DNA of 63,196 nucleotides from Anaerolineales bacterium (lineage in GTDB: Bacteria; Chloroflexota; Anaerolineae; Anaerolineales; Villigracilaceae): contig JABFSL010000080.1 in assembly GCA_013140605.1 (NCBI GenBank), positions 1 through 63,196 of the forward strand, written 5' to 3'. A program made the position numbers and the translations under genes. This document shows, piece by piece, positions 25,617 through 33,348 of this stretch (position 1 is its first letter; the number at the start of each line of letters is the position of its first letter). The notes under the pieces were generated by a model that worked only from the letters and a program-made list of their open reading frames with translations, did no database searches and was not told where the DNA came from.

Positions 25617-26533
25617 TTCAAATCTCCTTGGGTAGGTTTGACTTTGCGGAGGGGTGTTTCCTCCATCCAATCTGGCGCTTCGTCACCAGACCATTGCTGA
25701 AGAATTTTTTGATAGACAGACGGGCGGCGCTGATGCAGGAGCGGAAAATGCCAGCGCCACTCTTTGATGGCGTCGCGGCTGATGTCGGCGATGAGGACTT
25801 CAGTTTTGTCACGGCTTGCGCGGGCGATGATGCGACCATTGGGTCCGCAGATGAAACTGCTGCCGTAAAATGTGACGCCGTTTTCCGAGCCGACGCGATT
25901 GATGGCGGCGATGAAAATTCCGTTGGAAATCGCGTGCCCGCGCATGATCGTTTCCCACGAGTCCTGCGTGTCCATCACATGGTCTTCGGGTTCGTCGCCG
26001 ATGGCGGTGGGATAGACGATGAGTTCCGCGCCGCCGAGCGCGTAGATGCGCGCGATCTCTGGATACCATTGGTCGTAGCAGGTGGGCGTGGCGATATTGA
26101 GCGCGTCGAGTTTGATGACGGGGAATTGGTCGCTGCCCGCGTAGTAGTCGGTTTCGTGATAACCGTTGCCTGATGGAATTTGAATCTTGCGCGTCACGCC
26201 GACGAGTTTGCCTGCTTCATCGTGGACGGTGGCGGTGTCGAACAAGTTGCCATCCTGCGCTTCTTCATATAAACTGCCGACGATTTTGACTTTGTGCTGC
26301 TGCGCCATTTGACTGAAGAACCGCTCCGACTCTCCGCCGGGAATTGGTTCTGCAAAGTTGAATCCATCTGGCTGACGCGCGCCTGGGAAGTAGGGGATGA
26401 GAGAGAACTCTGGCAGGCAGACGAGTTCCGCTCCGCGCTGTGCGGCTTCGGCGATGAGGCTGCGGTATTGGTCTTTCATCGAGTCCATACTGCCTGAGTA
26501 GGCGAGTTGGATGAGGGCGATTTTTGTTTTCAT
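25613..26533 (-). CDS. aguB: N-carbamoylputrescine amidase
   Basis: 306 residues, nitrilase superfamily. The catalytic triad is visible: Glu in ELVCLPEFSLIPYFPG, Lys in VTRKIQIPSGNGYHET and Cys in IATPTCYDQWYPEIARIYAL (the family usually has ICWDQW; here TCYDQW). The GNGYHETDYY segment is characteristic of AguB. It converts N-carbamoylputrescine to putrescine, CO2 and ammonia, the second step of the agmatine route. It lies between aguA and the potD-like gene and is translationally coupled to the latter. Confidence 0.92.
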   Translation of the reverse strand: MKTKIALIQLAYSGSMDSMKDQYRSLIAEAAQRGAELVCLPEFSLIPYFPGARQPDGFNFAEPIPGGESERFFSQMAQQHKVKIVGSLYEEAQDGNLFDTATVHDEAGKLVGVTRKIQIPSGNGYHETDYYAGSDQFPVIKLDALNIATPTCYDQWYPEIARIYALGGAELIVYPTAIGDEPEDHVMDTQDSWETIMRGHAISNGIFIAAINRVGSENGVTFYGSSFICGPNGRIIARASRDKTEVLIADISRDAIKEWRWHFPLLHQRRPSVYQKILQQWSGDEAPDWMEETPLRKVKPTQGDLK

Positions 26534-26539
26534 AATTCA

Positions 26540-26630
26540 CCTAAAATGTTTTACCGCTAAGCCCGCTAAGAACGCAAAGAAAAAACTTTAAAACTTCGCG
26601 CCCTTGGCGGTCTTCGCGGTTAATTGATTT
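26540..26630. repeat. Intergenic dyad repeat between aguB and aguA
   Basis: The segment from TACCGCTAAG to CTTCGCGGTTAA is an imperfect dyad (ACCGCTAAG..AACGCAAAG against CTTCGCG..GGCGGTCTTCGCGGT). It is the same style as the tandem-unit palindromes at 28676, 35886, 44864, 50370 and 53366. Confidence 0.65.
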
Positions 26631-27734
26631 TCATTTCGATTTTGCGCTTGGCTGCTGTTGGGTGATGCAATGCACCATACCGCCGCCGAGCAAAATTTCA
26701 CGTCCGCTTTTCACGCCGACCACTTTACGCTCTGGCATTAACTTTTGCAAGGTTTCCAGCGCAATAGCGTCCGCAGGATCGTTGTAGAGTGGGACAACAC
26801 ATCCGCCATTGGCGAGATAGAAGTTAATGTAAGAAGGCCCCATGAAAGTTCCAGCAACGCGTTCAAGCACACCTTCGACAGAATCAATTCCTTCAGTCTC
26901 TTCTTCGGTCACATAGATGGGAGCGGGGTTGTGCAGTTTGTGAACTTTCAATTTGCGCCCCTTTGCGTCTGTGGCGTTTTGCAGCAACTCATAGGCTTCC
27001 ATGATGATGTCGTATTCAGGGTCATTCTTGTCATCCGTCCATTCAACGACAACTTCCCCAGGGCGGATGAAGGCGCATAAGCCGTCCACATGACCATCGG
27101 TTTCATCGTGCAGCGAGCCGCGCGGAATCCAGATGGTTTTGTCAATGCCGAGATAATCATGCAGATATTTTTCGATTTCATCCTTGGAAAGGTCAGGGTT
27201 GCGATTGGGATTTAACAAACATTGAGCTGTGGTGATGAGCGTACCTTCGCCATCCACGGTAATGGCTCCGCCTTCGAGCACCATGTTTGCCTTGTAACGG
27301 TCGAGCCATTGCATCTCTGCCACTTTGCGCGGAACGAGGTTGTCCAAATCCCACGGGAAGTAAATGCCTTCGGTCAGTCCGCCCCAGGCATTGAAGTCCC
27401 AATCTACGGCGCGGACTTCCTGTCCGTTGTTGACGAAGATGGGACCGCTGTCGCGAATCCATGAATCGTTGTAGGAGATTTCAACCACGCGGATATGTTC
27501 AGGAAGTCTGTTACGTGCATTCTGGAACTGTGAGGCGGAGACTCCCACGGTCATTTTTTCAAACTGGCTGATAGCGATTGCTACTTCAACATAGGCGTTT
27601 TGAGCGGGCTTTGCTCCGAGGCGGTAGGTGTCTGTGCGGTCGGGCCACAGCATCCAACAGCCATCGTGTTTTTCAAATTCGCCCGGCATACGAAAACCAT
27701 CTGCGCGTGGGGTGCTGGTCAATAGTTTTGGCAT
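26631..27734 (-). CDS. aguA: Agmatine deiminase
   Basis: 367 residues, porphyromonas-type peptidyl-arginine deiminase fold. Typical pieces are RMPGEFEKHDGCWMLWPDRT at the N-terminus, YNDSWIRDSGPIFVNN, DWDFNAWGG, IWIPRGSLHDETDGHVDGLC with the catalytic His, and the catalytic Cys in LLGGGMVHCITQQQP close to the end. It hydrolyses agmatine to N-carbamoylputrescine and ammonia. It is the first gene of aguA-aguB-potD, with a strong AAAGGAGGATGT site and a sigma70-like promoter overlapping the palindromic operators shared with tetR. Confidence 0.95.
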   Translation of the reverse strand: MPKLLTSTPRADGFRMPGEFEKHDGCWMLWPDRTDTYRLGAKPAQNAYVEVAIAISQFEKMTVGVSASQFQNARNRLPEHIRVVEISYNDSWIRDSGPIFVNNGQEVRAVDWDFNAWGGLTEGIYFPWDLDNLVPRKVAEMQWLDRYKANMVLEGGAITVDGEGTLITTAQCLLNPNRNPDLSKDEIEKYLHDYLGIDKTIWIPRGSLHDETDGHVDGLCAFIRPGEVVVEWTDDKNDPEYDIIMEAYELLQNATDAKGRKLKVHKLHNPAPIYVTEEETEGIDSVEGVLERVAGTFMGPSYINFYLANGGCVVPLYNDPADAIALETLQKLMPERKVVGVKSGREILLGGGMVHCITQQQPSAKSK

Positions 27735-27760
27735 ACATCCTCCTTTGAATAAGGAATTGC

Positions 27761-27793
27761 TAGAATAAATTGTCTTTATGACAATCTATTCTA
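27761..27793. promoter_or_regulatory. Operator O1 of the polyamine regulon
   Basis: Palindrome TAGAATAAATTGTC-N5-GACAATCTATTCTA with one mismatched pair. It shares ATAAATTGTC-N5-GACAAT with O2 (27812-27848). Centre to centre is 53 bp, close to five helical turns. It covers the -10 and start region of the aguA promoter. Confidence 0.8.
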
Positions 27794-27816
27794 TGCAGGT
27801 TGTTGATTTCTGTCAA
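27788..27816 (-). promoter_or_regulatory. Sigma70-type promoter of aguA-aguB-potD
   Basis: On the minus strand: TTGACA (27816-27811), 17-bp spacer, TAGAAT (27793-27788). The -35 box lies in the edge of O2 and the -10 box in O1. Confidence 0.75.
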
Positions 27817-27848
27817 GATAAATTGTCGAGTTGACAATTTATCTTGAC
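27812..27848. promoter_or_regulatory. Operator O2 of the polyamine regulon
   Basis: Perfect 16-bp arms (27812-27827 and 27833-27848) around GAGTT; inner core ATAAATTGTC-N5-GACAATTTAT. It overlaps the -35 boxes of both divergent promoters. The likely ligand-controlled repressor is the adjacent TetR-family protein. Confidence 0.85.
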
Positions 27849-27861
27849 ATGTTGGTATAAT
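27831..27861 (+). promoter_or_regulatory. Promoter of the tetR gene
   Basis: TATAAT (27856-27861) with an extended TTGG before it, and TTGACA at 27831-27836 with a 19-bp spacer inside O2. Autoregulation is therefore expected. Confidence 0.65.
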
Positions 27862-27898
27862 TCCCCCACTTGAAAAACTTAAAATATGGACGGCTGAT

Positions 27899-28504
27899 AT
27901 GGGACGCAAAAAACTGGTTGACCAAAGGCAAGTGGAAATTCTCGATGCCTTCGAGCGCTGCCTCCTTCAATATGGATTGGAGGAATGTACGCTTGAGCGA
28001 GTCGCACAGGAAGCGGGCAAGAGCCGCAACATTATTCGTCACTATATAGGTAATCGCGATGATTTGATCGCCGCATTCGTCGAGCGGATATTGATTCGGA
28101 TCAAACAAGTGGCGGCGGATATTTTGGAAAATACCCCCAAGCAAAAACTTGTCCCCAATGTGTTGAACTTCCTCTTTCAAGAACGGACCGCAAACGATCC
28201 GCCTGACCTGGGCGAACGGATGTTGGGCGGGATGTGGCGGATCAGGGAGCAAAGTCTGCTGACGCAACAAGCGTTGTTGAATTTCTACAAGGAATTTGAA
28301 AAGATACTTACAGATGGATTATCCCGCCTGTATCCGAAGGTGCCTGTTGAGAAATGTCAGGAAGTTGCTTATTCCATTATTTGTCTGGCAGAGACAAATT
28401 GGGTGCTGGGCTCGGTTGGCGTGGATAATTCCCATACGCACATGGTACGTCGCTCGGCGGAATATTTATTGCAGTCACTTGAAAATGGACCACTTGATGT
28501 CTGA
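27899..28504 (+). CDS. TetR family repressor of the polyamine operon
   Basis: 201 residues. N-terminal HTH: ILDAFERCLLQYGLEECTLE, RVAQEAGKSRNIIRHYIGNR, DDLIAAFVE, a TetR pattern in which the usual YYHF is HYIG. The C-terminal ligand domain is helical, with no recognised subfamily. It is divergent from aguA with two palindromic operators in the 164-bp gap. The ligand is inferred to be agmatine, N-carbamoylputrescine or putrescine. Confidence 0.85.
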   Translation: MGRKKLVDQRQVEILDAFERCLLQYGLEECTLERVAQEAGKSRNIIRHYIGNRDDLIAAFVERILIRIKQVAADILENTPKQKLVPNVLNFLFQERTANDPPDLGERMLGGMWRIREQSLLTQQALLNFYKEFEKILTDGLSRLYPKVPVEKCQEVAYSIICLAETNWVLGSVGVDNSHTHMVRRSAEYLLQSLENGPLDV

Positions 28505-28560
28505 GCGTCATTAATTATTTTGAAGCTATTGTACTGGCAGGAAATATCCCTACCGGGCAT

Positions 28561-28630
28561 AACAAGCCTTGCCGAAACCGTATAACGTGTTTCCTTGAGA
28601 TTACATCTCCAAGCCGATATGCCGAAATTT
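28561..28630. repeat. Dispersed conserved element, copy 3
   Basis: The most divergent of the three copies: CCTTGCCGAAACC and TTTCCTTGAGATTACATCTCCAA match the conserved blocks. A small hairpin CCCTACCGGG precedes it, as CCCCGTATATGGGG precedes copy 1. On the minus strand it reads RLGDVISRKHV. Confidence 0.6.
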
Positions 28631-28675
28631 TCATAATGAATTGCACTTTTTTCTCAATTGACTCTTGCAAAAGTC

Positions 28676-28755
28676 TTTTTGCCACAGAGATCACAGAGAA
28701 AAACAGAGTTTTAAAGGTTCTTCTCAAAAGACTCTGTGTGCTCTGTGGCTAAATT
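28676..28755. repeat. Palindromic repeat of CACAGAG units
   Basis: TTGCCACAGAGATCACAGAG on one side and CTCTGTGTGCTCTGTGGCTAA on the other form a long imperfect stem of short tandem units. Close relatives lie at 50370-50443 (same words) and, with ACAAAG words, at 35886, 44864 and 53366. Confidence 0.75.
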
Positions 28756-28795
28756 ACACCTACTTATGCAAGAGGACTAATATATAAATTCCCGC

Positions 28796-28824
28796 TTGCG
28801 AATTCCCGAACACATTGGTATACT
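28796..28824 (+). promoter_or_regulatory. Promoter of the his operon
   Basis: TTGCGA (28796-28801), 17-bp spacer, TATACT (28819-28824), with an extended TGG before the -10. The expected start, about 28831, is only a few bases before the leader-peptide ATG at 28835, so the leader peptide would be almost leaderless. Confidence 0.7.
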
Positions 28825-28834
28825 GCCAACCAAT

Positions 28835-28915
28835 ATGAACAACCTGTTCGCGCACAAGCATCATCACATTCAACCCCCGCATGGTCGGGAGGTTTATGTG
28901 CGCGTACTGTTGTGA
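28835..28915 (+). CDS. hisL: His-rich leader peptide of the his operon
   Basis: 26 codons from ATG to TGA. It starts MNNLFAHKHHH, with four His codons among codons 7-11 and a fifth at codon 16. It is followed by a transcription terminator and the hisG gene. The arms CGCGCACA and TGTGCGCG in the leader can form a first stem. GGTCGGG (28883-28889) can pair with the first strand of the terminator (CCCGACC), giving an antiterminator. This is the classical arrangement for ribosome-stalling attenuation: low His-tRNA stalls the ribosome at the His run and frees the antiterminator. It is too short for normal gene calling. The structure assignment is inference. Confidence 0.8.
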   Translation: MNNLFAHKHHHIQPPHGREVYVRVLL

Positions 28916-28947
28916 ACAACTAACAGCCACCCATATTTTGCCTCATC

Positions 28948-28975
28948 AATCCCCGACCCATGGTCGGGGATTTTT
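28948..28975 (+). terminator. Attenuator terminator in the his leader
   Basis: Stem AATCCCCGACC (28948-28958) with GGTCGGGGATT (28962-28972), a 3-nt loop CAT and a T-run (28971-28975). It lies 30 bp before hisG. Confidence 0.85.
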
Positions 28976-29005
28976 GTTAATCCATCACTCTTACAAAGGA
29001 ATAGC

Positions 29006-30004
29006 ATGAACTCACAACCAAATATTCGACTCTCCCTTCCCTCAAAGGGCCGCCTGCAAGTTGACTCGATGGAATTTCTCGCCGAGTGCGGGCTGACAGT
29101 CCAAAAGCTCAACCCGCGCCAGTATCAGGCAAAGATGCCCGCATTGCCTGATCTCACTGTGCTGTTTCAGCGTCCCTCAGATATTGTTGTCAGCGTGCGT
29201 CAGGGCAGTGTGGATTTTGGCATCACGGGCATTGATGTGCTTGAAGAAAAACGCGGCGCAGATGGTGACATTATCATTTTGCACGATGCGCTTGGGTTTG
29301 GTCACTGCTCACTTAAACTGGCTGTTCCTGAATCATGGACAGATGTCACAAATATTCCATCGCTCAAAAAATATGCAGGGACATTCGATCATCCCTTGCG
29401 TGTGGCGACAAAATTCCCCGTTCTCACGGAACGTTTTCTTAATCAGAAAAATATTCCGCATACATTGATCTCTGCCGAAGGCACGCTCGAAACCGCGCCG
29501 ACCATTGGTTATGCCGATATCATCTCCGATCTTGTTTCGTCGGGTCAGACACTGCAAGATAACCGTCTGCGCGCATTGCCCGATGGACTCATTCAAGCGT
29601 CACAATCCGCGCTGATCGCAAATCGTAAATCTTTGCAGACAAATCCTGAAGCGTTGGAGATGGCGCGTCGTCTGCTGGAATACATCGAGGCGCATCTACG
29701 GGCGAAGGAAAATCTCCTCGTTGTTGCAAACATGCGCGGGTTAAGTCCCGAAGCGATTGCTCAAAAACTTTTCACTCAAACTTCGGTCGGCGGTCTGCAG
29801 GGTCCAACCGTCAGCCCCATTGTCACGCGCGAATCAAATCAAGGTTGGTATTCGGTCACCGTTGTTGTGCGCCGCGATCACCTTCCACAGGCCATCGGTG
29901 AATTAAGAAGCATCGGCGGCAGCGGCATCATAGTTTCGCCTGTCACTTATATTTTTGAAGAAGAGCCGCCGCGTTATACAGCCATGTTGGCCGCGTTGAA
30001 ATAG
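29006..30004 (+). CDS. hisG: ATP phosphoribosyltransferase, long form
   Basis: 332 residues: catalyses the first committed step of histidine synthesis, ATP + PRPP to phosphoribosyl-ATP. It begins IRLSLPSKGRLQVDSMEFLA and has the PRPP-binding region ISAEGTLETAPTIGYADIIS DLVSSG (about 155-180). The C-terminal HisG_C regulatory domain (GLQGPTVSPIVTRES, RRDHLPQAIGELRSIGGSGI) marks it as the long, HisZ-independent form that is feedback-inhibited by His. SD AAAGGAATAGC. First structural gene after the attenuator. Confidence 0.95.
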   Translation: MNSQPNIRLSLPSKGRLQVDSMEFLAECGLTVQKLNPRQYQAKMPALPDLTVLFQRPSDIVVSVRQGSVDFGITGIDVLEEKRGADGDIIILHDALGFGHCSLKLAVPESWTDVTNIPSLKKYAGTFDHPLRVATKFPVLTERFLNQKNIPHTLISAEGTLETAPTIGYADIISDLVSSGQTLQDNRLRALPDGLIQASQSALIANRKSLQTNPEALEMARRLLEYIEAHLRAKENLLVVANMRGLSPEAIAQKLFTQTSVGGLQGPTVSPIVTRESNQGWYSVTVVVRRDHLPQAIGELRSIGGSGIIVSPVTYIFEEEPPRYTAMLAALK

Positions 30005-30012
30005 GAGACATC

Positions 30013-31353
30013 ATGCTCAAACAATATGATCCGCAAACTGCAAGACAAACTATTTTAAAGCGCACACCACCCGATGAATTTCCAGTCAGTCAGCGCGTGC
30101 TCGACAACATCGCAAAACTCTTTGGCGAATCTTTAACAGCGGAACAGGCAGTTACTAAAATTTTAAAAGATGTGCGGATGAATGGTGACTCAGCGCTGCA
30201 ACAGTGGACGCAACGCCTCGATCAAATCGACCTCAAGCCTGCTCCCGTTTCGAAAGCATTGATCCAGTCTTCATTAGATTCGCTTGCGCCTGAACAACGT
30301 GATGCGCTTGAAAAAGCCGCGGCGCGCATCGAAACATTTCACCGCCGCCAGCCGTTGACATCATGGTTCACGAATGAACTTGGCGGCACACTCGGGCAGA
30401 TCATCCGTCCCATTCAGCGTGTGGGATTATATGTTCCCGGTGGCACAGCTCCATTGCCTTCGACTGTTTTGATGAGCGCCATTCCTGCGCGAGTTGCAGG
30501 TGTGAAAGACATTGTTGCCGTAACACCACCTAATCGTTCTGTTTCAAATACTGATTTGCCTGTCAACCCAATGATCCTCGCAGCTTGCGCCATTGCAGGT
30601 GTGGATGAAGTTTATTTACTCGGCGGCGCACAGGCAATTGCCGCGTTGGCGTATGGAACAGAAACGATCCGCTCAGTGGATAAGATCTTTGGCCCGGGGA
30701 ATTTATTTGTCACGCTCGCGAAACGTCAGGTCTACGGCGTGGTCGGCATTGACGGATTGGCTGGCCCAACGGAAACCATTGTCATTGCAGATGAATTTGC
30801 AAACCCAGCCTGGGTCGCTGCAGATTTGCTTGCGCAAGCTGAACATGATTTTCTTGCATCCGCCATTCTTTTGACTCCATCCCAATCATTGATCGAGAAA
30901 GTGCAAATTGAAGTTGCAAATCAGCTTGAACAGCGCGGGCGCGCAGACATTATCCTTGCTTCGTTGGAAAACCGCGGAGGCGCAGTATTGACTCAAGATT
31001 TGAATGAAGCGTTGCAATTGGCAAATGAGTACGCGCCCGAACATTTGGCACTATCTGTTAGCGATCCCTGGCGCTGGGTGGAAAAAGTTAATAATGCAGG
31101 CGGTGTTTTCGTGGGCGAATATTCATTCGAAGTGTTGGGAGATTATCTCGCAGGCCCGAGTCATGTTATGCCGACAGGCGGTTCTGCGCGATTCGCATCC
31201 CCGCTCAACGTGTGGGACTTTATAAAAATTGTCAGCCTCGTGGCGCTTGATGAAAAAACTGTACAGGCCATCAGTCCCATCGCCGCGACAATTGCCGAAG
31301 CAGAAGGGCTGGATGCGCACGCCAATGCCGCATTGTTGAGAAGCCAGACCTGA
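30013..31353 (+). CDS. hisD: Histidinol dehydrogenase
   Basis: 446 residues, zinc-dependent, oxidises histidinol to histidine in two NAD steps. Family segments: RVGLYVPGGTAPLPSTVLMS, DEVYLLGGAQAIAALAYGTE, KIFGPGNLFVTLAKRQVYG, IDGLAGPTETIVIADE, the AQAEHD zinc ligands and YAPEHL. It is 8 bp after hisG with SD ATAGGAGACATC. The last codons (SQT-stop) lie in an AGACCTGACAGG repeat. Confidence 0.95.
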   Translation: MLKQYDPQTARQTILKRTPPDEFPVSQRVLDNIAKLFGESLTAEQAVTKILKDVRMNGDSALQQWTQRLDQIDLKPAPVSKALIQSSLDSLAPEQRDALEKAAARIETFHRRQPLTSWFTNELGGTLGQIIRPIQRVGLYVPGGTAPLPSTVLMSAIPARVAGVKDIVAVTPPNRSVSNTDLPVNPMILAACAIAGVDEVYLLGGAQAIAALAYGTETIRSVDKIFGPGNLFVTLAKRQVYGVVGIDGLAGPTETIVIADEFANPAWVAADLLAQAEHDFLASAILLTPSQSLIEKVQIEVANQLEQRGRADIILASLENRGGAVLTQDLNEALQLANEYAPEHLALSVSDPWRWVEKVNNAGGVFVGEYSFEVLGDYLAGPSHVMPTGGSARFASPLNVWDFIKIVSLVALDEKTVQAISPIAATIAEAEGLDAHANAALLRSQT

Positions 31354-31441
31354 CAGGTTTTTGCAGAAGCATAATCGTCAGGCTCTTTTCCATTCATGGA
31401 AGTCTGATTGATTAATGTCACAATAAAATCTGTCAGGTCTT
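31348..31441. repeat. AGACCTGACAGG inverted repeat between hisD and hisC
   Basis: AGACCTGACAGGTTTT at 31348-31363 and its near complement AAATCTGTCAGGTCTTT at about 31426-31442 bracket the gap. The first arm contains the hisD stop codon. Confidence 0.7.
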
Positions 31442-31456
31442 TACCTTGGAGTTGTT

Positions 31457-32569
31457 ATGGAAATTAGAAGACATCTTGAATCCCTCCCGCTATACACGCC
31501 CATCGAACCATTTGAAGTTTTGTCTGCGCGCATTGGCCGCAGTCCAGATCAGATCGTTAAGCTGGACGCGAACGAGAATCCCTACGGCCCGTTGACCATT
31601 GTCCGCGAGGCATTGGCGAACATGGAGTTCCCTCATATTTACCCCGACCCCGAAAGCCGCGCTTTGCGAAAATCGCTTTCCAAATTCACTGGCATTAGCG
31701 AGGAATATATTCTTGCTGGGCAGGGTGCGGACGAATTAATTGATCTGCTCATGCGCGTCTTCCTCGACCCGAATGATTGCATTCTTTCGTGTCCGCCCAC
31801 CTTTGGCATGTACTCCTTTGACGCGGAACTCAACGCCGCGCGCTGTATTGAAGTCCCACGCAACGCGGATTTTTCACTTGATATCGAAGGCATCCGTAAT
31901 GCGGTGGAAACTTATCATCCAAAACTGTTCTTTATTACATCGCCAAACAATCCAGATGGCTCTGTTATTTCACCAGAGATCATGAATGAGTTATTGTCCC
32001 TGCCAACTTTAATAGTATTGGATGAAGCCTATATCGAATTTGCAGGCGATGACTTGGGCGCAAAACTGAGCCGTATTCGTGAAGTCCCGTTGCGGGAAAA
32101 TTTGATCGTTCTCCGCACCTTCAGCAAATGGGCGGGGCTGGCTGGCTTGCGAATTGGATACGGGGCGTTTCCACTTTGGTTGATGCCCACCCTGTGGAAA
32201 TCCAAGCAGCCGTACAATGTCAATGTAGCGGCGAGCGTCGCTACGCAGGTTTCCTTGGAATATACAGATGAATTGGAAAAAGTCGTTGAACTTTTGAAAC
32301 TTGAAAGAACAAGATTGTTCAAGGCTTTACAGGAAACCCCGTATTTGAAACCGTATCCCACACAATCTAATTTCATTTTATGTCAGGTAATTGGACGCGA
32401 TGCAGCAGAACTCAAGATGCAGTTGGCACAAGAACATGGAGTCTTTATCCGTTATTTCAACAAGCCAGGTCTGCGAGACCACATCCGCATCAGCGTGGGC
32501 AGGCCTCAGGATACGGATGCGCTGATAAAAGCGTTGAAAAGTTTAGAGAATATCCCGTTGGTCGAGTAG
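31457..32569 (+). CDS. hisC: Histidinol-phosphate aminotransferase
   Basis: 370 residues, fold-type I PLP enzyme, transfers the amino group to imidazole-acetol phosphate. Hallmarks: KLDANENPYGP, FITSPNNPDGSVIS, LIVLDEAYIEFAG, the Schiff-base Lys in LRTFSKWAGLAGLRIGYG and the late RISVGRPQDTDALIKAL. SD TTGGAGTTGTT. The last codons (PLVE-stop) come from a GGTCGAGTAG dispersed repeat. Confidence 0.93.
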   Translation: MEIRRHLESLPLYTPIEPFEVLSARIGRSPDQIVKLDANENPYGPLTIVREALANMEFPHIYPDPESRALRKSLSKFTGISEEYILAGQGADELIDLLMRVFLDPNDCILSCPPTFGMYSFDAELNAARCIEVPRNADFSLDIEGIRNAVETYHPKLFFITSPNNPDGSVISPEIMNELLSLPTLIVLDEAYIEFAGDDLGAKLSRIREVPLRENLIVLRTFSKWAGLAGLRIGYGAFPLWLMPTLWKSKQPYNVNVAASVATQVSLEYTDELEKVVELLKLERTRLFKALQETPYLKPYPTQSNFILCQVIGRDAAELKMQLAQEHGVFIRYFNKPGLRDHIRISVGRPQDTDALIKALKSLENIPLVE

Positions 32570-32713
32570 GGCGAAGCCCGTATCGAGACCAACAGTCGAT
32601 AGCAAATGTAAAGTAACTTGAAAATATGGTGGTCTCGATACCAGCACTGCACCAAACGCAGTGCGGTGCAAGTGTATGCCCCTCAAAGAGCATTCGGGGC
32701 TACTCGACCACCA
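32560..32713. repeat. GGTCGAGTAG-type repeats between hisC and hisB
   Basis: GTTGGTCGAGTAGGGCGAAG with CCGTATCGAGACCAAC, then GGTGGTCTCGATACC up to GGGGCTACTCGACCACC, form two dyads. They are related to the elements at 56-190. The first one supplies the hisC stop. Confidence 0.75.
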
Positions 32714-32739
32714 AAGTTGGATTGAAATAAGGAGTAATT

Positions 32740-33327
32740 ATGCGAACGGCTGAAATATCACGTCAAACAAATGAGACACAAATTGAAATCAAACTGGATT
32801 TGGATGGAGCGGGCAAGCATGAGATTTTCACGGGTGTTGGTTTTCTCGACCACATGCTCACACATCTCGCTGTTCATGGACTTTTTGACCTGACAGTAAA
32901 AGCCAATGGCGATCTGCACATTGATCCTCATCACACGGTTGAAGATATGGCGTTGGCATTGGGTCAGGCTTTTGATAAAGCGCTTGGCGACCGCAAGGGA
33001 ATTGTCCGCATGGGTGATTGCTTCGCGCCGATGGATGAAACCTTGGCTCATGTTGCGATTGATTTATCAGGTCGCCCATATGCTGTCATTCAAGCAGAGT
33101 GGCATACGCCGTATGTTGGGAATATTCCAACCACGTTGTTTCCACATTTCTTTGAGTCGTTCGCGGTGACTTCACGCTGTAATTTACATGCGCGCGTTTT
33201 GTATGGACGCGACGACCATCACCAAGCTGAGGCTTTATTCAAAGCATGGGCGCGCGCGATGGATATTGCCACGCAGATTGACCCGCGCCGCGCGGGGATT
33301 ATCCCATCCACAAAAGGAACACTTTAA
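32740..33327 (+). CDS. hisB: Imidazoleglycerol-phosphate dehydratase
   Basis: 195 residues, monofunctional IGPD. It has the metal-binding motifs [56 protein letters not shown] and the intervening [15 protein letters not shown]. There is no N-terminal histidinol-phosphatase domain as in the bifunctional E. coli HisB, so that step must come from another gene. SD AAGGAGTAATT. Confidence 0.95.
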   Translation: MRTAEISRQTNETQIEIKLDLDGAGKHEIFTGVGFLDHMLTHLAVHGLFDLTVKANGDLHIDPHHTVEDMALALGQAFDKALGDRKGIVRMGDCFAPMDETLAHVAIDLSGRPYAVIQAEWHTPYVGNIPTTLFPHFFESFAVTSRCNLHARVLYGRDDHHQAEALFKAWARAMDIATQIDPRRAGIIPSTKGTL

Positions 33328-33348
33328 ATGATGAGTGCAGAAGGATGA

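Noticed and set aside
28515-28727. 70-residue open frame on the minus strand downstream of tetR
   Set aside because: It runs across copy 3 of the dispersed element and part of a CACAGAG repeat; treated as repeat sequence, not a gene.
28835-29005. T-box riboswitch upstream of hisG
   Set aside because: No T-box sequence or specifier stem is visible; the His-codon peptide with competing stems explains the region better.
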